DNA from: Opitutales bacterium
Lineage (GTDB): Bacteria > Verrucomicrobiota > Verrucomicrobiia > Opitutales > Coraliomargaritaceae
Assembly: GCA_018607135.1 (NCBI GenBank)
Contig: JABBCA010000041.1
Span: 4,680 to 38,858, forward strand
Length of the DNA: 34,179 nt
Direction of reading: 5' to 3'
Translations under genes and position numbers: made by a program
In this document: piece after piece, positions 28,201 through 34,179 of the stretch
Position numbering within the stretch: the stretch's first letter is position 1
Layout: the number at the start of each line of letters is the position of its first letter
The notes under the pieces: generated by a model
Databases searched by the model: none
The model's input: only the letters and a program-made list of their open reading frames with translations
What the model was told of the DNA's origin: nothing

Positions 28201-28342
28201 CCGAGCTGACTTTGGTTTCTACTTCGACGAGAATCGTCATGGAGAGCACCAGCAAGAGCACAAAGGCCATGATCGAGAGCGCAATGACCAACGCGAAGCC
28301 AGATTGGGCTCGTTCGTAATTCGAATATGGGCGTTGGATCAT
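25268..28342 (-). CDS. Giant PilX/GspK-like pseudopilin, Verrucomicrobiota type
   Basis: This is a 1024-residue protein with a type IV pilin-like N-terminus. A short basic leader (to Gly15) is followed by the hydrophobic helix FALVIALSIMAFVLLLVLSM (16-35) and VEVETKVSSADKARLLAKENARLALMLAIGEL. As in PilX/GspK, Glu at +5 of the mature protein is missing. The large remainder is probably an extracytoplasmic domain with FWTGVWDTT (about 97-105) and a C-terminal signature ending FKLLSIRWLSEEEI. This resembles the Verru_Chthon-type cassette proteins, in which big pseudopilins occur in many copies in Verrucomicrobiota. It is followed by an ATGA-overlapping secreted-protein gene. No pilus motor, secretin or prepilin peptidase gene is near, so these must be elsewhere. 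Function (secretion, adhesion or surface assembly) is unknown. Confidence 0.82.
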   Translation of the reverse strand: MIQRPYSNYERAQSGFALVIALSIMAFVLLLVLSMTILVEVETKVSSADKARLLAKENARLALMLAIGELQKNAGPDQRVTARAEILGDNNFDPAARFWTGVWDTTNPTAAPTWLVSGRNLDPNNLSNDRMQLVGEGSAGPDATQHVFAPSTPVFDQSSNINSRIAWWISDEGIKASAGTLPLNLKEDPNFLSDASVKSLQLQVASTQGLEGIFSKYDRYTSADAQVLDRVNSIKQLLSRADFKEIDADFSSETPFHALTPGSFGVLANTLDGNDGGLLQDLSLYPALLGTGVQNYIRLGEQNADLLGQMNDEVADKRLFTQIQGIDDIDPLNDGEAAMPITPILSNFMIAFTIRSHSPAASNPNFYLRMRFFCEFWNPFTHTLNMRDTNGNNLNLELDITGLPEVTVIKTTGTMASSSPINIQSLTGDPSHPDNAMSIRLENNANEPWLPGRTKNWTGVDATRATGTSPYFSIQNDGKQWNDPNHNLGGSIGIDTGEPRLSADLRHESVGTDTISVKVYLFNELTNSKTLIAQLDGLQYEPVSTRPSGYANTHSGAKFGYHFILRGPHLSTADTEYFRGRWLYDHDPRNPSPSFNPDWNLDNDPTLSSGSAYAPVKDGISPLLLADPAEIYDPGTINTIIFRRFMDRSSGSNGNLYNRLWQDAPLFELPRERILSLAALQHTYFHNERPFQVGNSWGSDGATNTNEWFDRYYFSGMSRSDETTNFSSDAGPSNPALTFYDLDRFRTKLTDWQNESDNDADAAKGPAESLMVANRFNVNSTSVAAWKAVLASLRLNKWEYLDYPEDDTSDLSAIVAKNVSREGTFARFSHSLEETYEAPQTPEFESSEPVAPSAYYRHGARRLDDDQFENLAQSIVNLLKARGEPFQSMEAFLSTRAEQDQSLLEQAIANTLTTNGKQQWDHLWETTGVRGPADDVIDIDHFSPGFLTQADIMTAIGPMLSPRSDTFRIRARSESFSQLGEPLSNATIEATLQRTPEPLTRVSKGGTNRKFKLLSIRWLSEEEI

Positions 28343-28813
28343 GTCCTATATGAAGAAAGATTTATGCCTAAAGTGCGACTACGAACGCTGTTTTACAGAC
28401 TTCCAATGATTGCACTGTGAACTATGGCTGAACCGCAACTCTTATTACATGGAGCAGATCCTCTGCAGGAGAGGGTGGATCTCTCGAGCGGAAGGGCAAC
28501 TCTCTCCGACGCAGAATCGCTTGGGTGGAATCATTTCCACGGGGTAACTGTAGCCAAAATCGTAAGATTCGGACGAACTGCCGCTCGGCTTCGTGCACTC
28601 CAGAGCGTTACCGCTTCGGCTACCTTGAAACTTCACATTGCCAGTTACCGCACATTCAATTGAACATGGATCACTGGATCGCCTAGCAGCTGCATAACGC
28701 ACTTGCCAGCGATGGGGAGTTTCGCCAGTGTGCGGAGCTTTTTCGTAATCTTGGTGTCCTCTCTGAGCTGACATTGCGTCTTATTTTTCAAATTCAGTAT
28801 TCATTCAGATCTC
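28343..28813. other. Non-coding or unrecognised stretch upstream of secA
   Basis: This 471-bp region lies between the divergent pseudopilin and secA genes. It contains a repeat-like sequence at 28468-28487 (GGAGAGGGTGGATCTCTCGA) that matches 18 of 20 bases with the left arm of the inverted repeat at 31851. A perfect hairpin GTGGAA-TCAT-TTCCAC lies near 28526-28545. A weak promoter-like pair TTGCGT (28774-28779) and TATTCA (28798-28803), spaced 18 bp, precedes secA. A 79-codon ORF (28424-28663, plus) is open but matches nothing I know. I did not recognise tmRNA, SRP RNA, RNase P RNA or a riboswitch here. Confidence 0.5.
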
Positions 28814-31825
<3,012 letters not shown>

Positions 31826-31850
31826 CGTTGATGCGATTGCGATGGCTGTA

Positions 31851-31922
31851 GGAGAGGGTTGATCCCTCGACCTTTGCGGACCAAGTTTACTCATCGCCGG
31901 AGGTCGAGGGACCAACCCTCCC
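31851..31922. repeat. Large inverted repeat between secA and the SHD1-like gene
   Basis: The left arm (31851-31873, beginning GGAGAGGGTTGATCCCTCGA) pairs with the right arm (31901-31922, AGGTCGAGGGACCAACCCTC and onward) over about 22 bp with one or two mismatches, leaving a 27-nt loop. It fills the gap between convergent genes, so it could block transcription from both sides. There is no long T-run. The sequence resembles 28468-28487 and the palindromes near the window end, pointing to a dispersed repeat family in this genome. Confidence 0.75.
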
Positions 31923-31934
31923 CTGGGCGGTGTC

Positions 31935-32414
31935 CTACTTAAACAGCTCGTCCCAGATGTTGTCTTCCATCGTTGGCACGGCAGTTGTGCGGGTCATGGT
32001 CTTAGCAAGATAGGCGGCAAATGCTTTGTCTGTATCGGACAGCATGTGGACTGGTAGTGTGATTTCTGCTTGGTCCGCAATGCGACGAATTTGCAGGCTG
32101 TCGCTGTTTGCAGAGATCACTTCCGCTACCAGCGTGCGACCTTGGGTGTCGGTAAACGTGATTTGCTTTTGAGTCGCACGAAGCGAGTGCTCGTGCTCTG
32201 CGAGCATGGCTTCGGTGGCTGCATCGATCTTAGGCTCTACTTTTATTTCCACCTCTTGGGCGGGTTCAACATCTGGAGTGGAGACCGTTCGGCTTTCTGC
32301 TACCTGAGTCTTCGGCGTCTTAGCGGGTAGGGCGTCTTTCTGTCCTATGGTATAGCCTGCGTAGAAACAGAGTCCGGCGACTAGTAATAAAACGAGCGGG
32401 TAGAGTTTATTCAT
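31935..32414 (-). CDS. Membrane-anchored protein with SHD1-like domain
   Basis: This 159-residue protein has one N-terminal transmembrane or signal-anchor segment (YPLVLLLVAGLCFYAGYTIG, about 5-24). A Pro/Glu/Val-rich linker (about 30-65) follows. The C-terminal domain (about 80-140) contains ITFTDTQGRTLVAEVISANSDSLQIRR, then ITLPVHMLSDTDKAFAAYLAK. That order (a strand pair around TDxxGRxxxAEV, then LPxxxLSxxD) resembles the SLA1 homology domain 1 repeats that are frequent in Planctomycetota and Verrucomicrobiota, where they are fused to envelope proteins. The specific partner is unknown. It is divergent from lnt and converges on secA. Confidence 0.75.
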   Translation of the reverse strand: MNKLYPLVLLLVAGLCFYAGYTIGQKDALPAKTPKTQVAESRTVSTPDVEPAQEVEIKVEPKIDAATEAMLAEHEHSLRATQKQITFTDTQGRTLVAEVISANSDSLQIRRIADQAEITLPVHMLSDTDKAFAAYLAKTMTRTTAVPTMEDNIWDELFK

Positions 32415-32525
32415 TCAGTGAACATTGCGATGGATTTTGCAGTTTGTAAAGAAGTGCTCTTCACCACTCTTCGATTGATTTATTAACTGGTCGTGCTTGA
32501 GTGCCTCTTCTACAAAAGGCTCGAA

Positions 32526-34112
32526 ATGAAGCAGCAATCATCAATCTGGGCAGTTTTAGCGGGCGTGCTCTCAGCAACGTTTTGGGTGTTGTCGATCCCG
32601 CCCTTTGAATTTGCCGAGGCTGCCTATATCGCATTTGTGCCGCTCTTACTTTGGTTGTATTCCAAGCCTTCGTATAAGCAGACGATAATCGTCGGCTTCG
32701 GAACGGCTTGGGTCAGCTGGTTGGTGATTTTAATTTGGCTTCGTCACGTCACTGTATTTGGCACCGTCGCACTCGCGGGTGTGCTGTCTGTTTTATTCGT
32801 CTGTTGGCTTGTATTGGCTCGTTGGATACTGCCAGGCATTGCAGATAGGGGATTTCTAATTCGTGCGTTGTGTTTCGCAGGCTTAGCGGGTGCTTGGGTG
32901 GTCTTTGAGTGGTCGCGCACATGGTTGCTGTGGGGCTTTCCTTGGGCGCCGCTTTCCTTGAGCCAATGGCAGCGTCCAGTGGTGTTACAGATTGCCGCAT
33001 GGAGTGGCGCTTACGGTGTGTCGTTTTTGCTGGTTTTCTTTAATTGCTGCGTTGCACAGACCTTACGCAATCGTGTGGTGCAGCGGCAACGCAAGTTGTG
33101 GACGGGTTGGTTCAGCCCCGACCTGTATCTCGCTATGGGTTGTTTGGGGGCTTGCATTTATGTTTTCTTTGGTTCCTTGCCACAACGTGATTCTAATGAG
33201 GATCTGTTTACCGCTGCCGTGGTGCAGCCTTACATTGCGCCCGAATTGAAATGGGATAATGAGCGTGAACTTGAGAACTTAGATATTTTAGAAACTCACA
33301 CGCGCTTTGTATCTGCCTTGGAGAGCGACCTTGTTCTTTGGCCTGAGGCAGCAACGCCTTGGCCAGTGGTGGGGTATCCCGACATGGCAGTTCGTGTGGC
33401 GCGAATTGGCAATGAAATCGGCAAGCCGATTCTTATGGGGAATTTGGCTTGGGATCGAGAAGCGGACTTGTGGTATAATGGCGCGTTTCTGTGCCTGCCT
33501 GGCGAAGGGGTATTATCGAACTTCTATGTAAAGCGTGAGCTTGTTCCATTTGGAGAATATGTGCCCAGACCATTTGGATTTATCAAGAAAGTGGTGCCTG
33601 TGGGCGGGTCCTTTGTGCCTGGAGATGGCGCGGCTCTGATCGAGTTACCCATTCGAGATAAGGTGTATAAAGTCGGATCGCTGGTGTGCTACGAAGATGT
33701 CTTTCCTGCGCTTGCACGAGAGAGCGCGCGCTCAGGAGCGGATGTTTTTTTTGTCGCGACCAACAATGCTTGGTATGGCGAAGAGGGCGGAGCACCTCAG
33801 CATGCGGCACACTCAGTTTTGCGTGCGGTTGAAAATCGTCGCCCAGTGATGCGAGCGGGTAATGGTGGGTGGAGTGGTTGGATTGATGCTTATGGCACCG
33901 TGCGTGAAGTGCTGTTTGATGCCGAAGGCAGCATCTATTTTAGAGGTGGTGGCACGTATACGGTGTTTCAATTCGCAGAATGGAAACGAAAGCAGACCTT
34001 CTACACACGCCATGGCGATTGGTTCGTCTGGCTCAGTGGTGGGTTGCTGGTGTTGACGGTGTTGATACGAAAGGTCCTAGGGGCGCGACTGGACGCACCC
34101 GCGCATACTTAG
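32526..34112 (+). CDS. lnt: Apolipoprotein N-acyltransferase
   Basis: The start was placed at the ATG at 32526 (MKQQSSIWAVLAGVLSATFWVLS), giving 528 residues; an in-frame GTG at 32493 would add 11 residues. The enzyme adds the third acyl chain to the N-terminal Cys of lipoproteins at the inner membrane, implying a diderm envelope. There are about six N-terminal hydrophobic helices, then a periplasmic nitrilase domain with the catalytic triad visible: Glu in LVLWPEAATPWP, Lys in YVKRELVPFGEY and Cys in LVCYEDVFPALAR. TNNAWYGEEGGAPQH is the conserved segment after the Cys. A final hydrophobic helix (WFVWLSGGLLVLTVLI) closes the protein. It is consistent with the lipoprotein encoded at 1746-2393. 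Confidence 0.95.
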   Translation: MKQQSSIWAVLAGVLSATFWVLSIPPFEFAEAAYIAFVPLLLWLYSKPSYKQTIIVGFGTAWVSWLVILIWLRHVTVFGTVALAGVLSVLFVCWLVLARWILPGIADRGFLIRALCFAGLAGAWVVFEWSRTWLLWGFPWAPLSLSQWQRPVVLQIAAWSGAYGVSFLLVFFNCCVAQTLRNRVVQRQRKLWTGWFSPDLYLAMGCLGACIYVFFGSLPQRDSNEDLFTAAVVQPYIAPELKWDNERELENLDILETHTRFVSALESDLVLWPEAATPWPVVGYPDMAVRVARIGNEIGKPILMGNLAWDREADLWYNGAFLCLPGEGVLSNFYVKRELVPFGEYVPRPFGFIKKVVPVGGSFVPGDGAALIELPIRDKVYKVGSLVCYEDVFPALARESARSGADVFFVATNNAWYGEEGGAPQHAAHSVLRAVENRRPVMRAGNGGWSGWIDAYGTVREVLFDAEGSIYFRGGGTYTVFQFAEWKRKQTFYTRHGDWFVWLSGGLLVLTVLIRKVLGARLDAPAHT

Positions 34113-34132
34113 TGAATGGCTATACTGACGGC

Positions 34133-34179
34133 GGGCGCATCAAGTTGCGCCCCTACGGTGGGCGTTCTTTTGTAGGGGT
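34133..34179. repeat. REP-like palindromes after lnt, cut by the window end
   Basis: GGGCGCA (34133-34139) pairs with TGCGCCC (34146-34152) around a 6-nt loop. The overlapping CCCCTAC (34150-34156) pairs with GTAGGGG (34172-34178). The nested hairpins follow the lnt stop by 20 bp and may end its transcript. The style (GTAGGGGCG) is that of a dispersed intergenic repeat; the element runs out of the window. Confidence 0.6.

Noticed and set aside
28420-28760. Possible structured RNA (tmRNA, RNase P, SRP RNA, riboswitch) upstream of secA
   Set aside because: I looked for the T-loop end of tmRNA, the GAGGAAAGTCCGGGC block of RNase P and the SRP GGAAGCAGCC loop, and found none. Only simple hairpins are present.
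28445-28774. 109-codon minus-strand ORF upstream of secA
   Set aside because: Its composition is not protein-like (runs of Ser/Arg, stretches derived from hairpins), and there is no family or start-site support.

Overview
The window reads as chromosomal DNA of a member of Verrucomicrobiota, most likely class Opitutia (Puniceicoccales/Coraliomargarita-Lentimonas type). No rRNA is present, so this rests on gene content: a very large PilX/GspK-like pseudopilin of the kind expanded in this phylum, an OmcB-like DUF11 repeat protein, a DUF5069-like protein, a membrane protein with an SHD1-like domain, a DUF4838 protein, and B-type sdhCAB. Coding density is high. Shine-Dalgarno sequences are almost absent in front of the start codons.

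Layout. 1-2.4 kb (minus strand): trpC, a DUF5069-like gene and a small lipoprotein gene, with short GTCGAAC-type repeats between them. 2.4-4.1 kb: pyrG (minus). 4.4-8.0 kb: the sdhCAB operon (plus) closed by a strong terminator. 8.3-9.9 kb: a Cys-containing DUF11 surface protein with unusual codon use and its own terminator. 10.0-12.4 kb: a secreted DUF4838 protein. 12.4-14.0 kb (minus): a probable two-gene tRNA wobble-uridine unit, an MnmC(o)-like FAD oxidase followed by an MnmM/YtqB-type methyltransferase. 14.1-17.1 kb (plus): yraN, zwf and an OpcA-like G6PDH assembly/activator protein with a Cys-rich C-terminal region. 17.1-18.4 kb: repeats, then a secreted PrxQ-type peroxiredoxin and a stand-alone cyclic-nucleotide-binding domain protein (minus). 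18.5-19.9 kb: a methyltransferase-glycosyltransferase fusion. 20-22.7 kb (minus): a small membrane-anchored protein, pyruvate kinase and a YycJ/WalJ-type MBL-fold hydrolase. 22.9-24.6 kb (plus): folE2 and an Idi-like Nudix hydrolase. 24.6-28.3 kb (minus): a giant pseudopilin translationally coupled to a small secreted protein. 28.8-34.1 kb: secA, an SHD1-like membrane protein (minus) and lnt.

How the genes fit together. Most of the window is housekeeping: TCA/respiration (sdhCAB), glycolysis and the oxidative pentose phosphate pathway (pyk, zwf, opcA-like), CTP and Trp synthesis, pterin/folate precursor synthesis, protein export (secA) and lipoprotein maturation (lnt). The clade-specific part is the cell surface: the DUF11 protein, the pseudopilin cassette, DUF4838 and the small lipoproteins.

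No CRISPR array, prophage, insertion sequence, tRNA or rRNA was recognised. The most interesting signals are: an identical T6-CATT-ATG arrangement directly after a hairpin in front of both trpC and pyrG; the split MnmC-like tRNA modification pair, whose oxidase lacks a normal start codon upstream of its Rossmann motif; the Cys-rich OpcA-like protein beside zwf; and the pseudopilin/secreted-protein cassette. No wholly new system can be claimed from the sequence alone.
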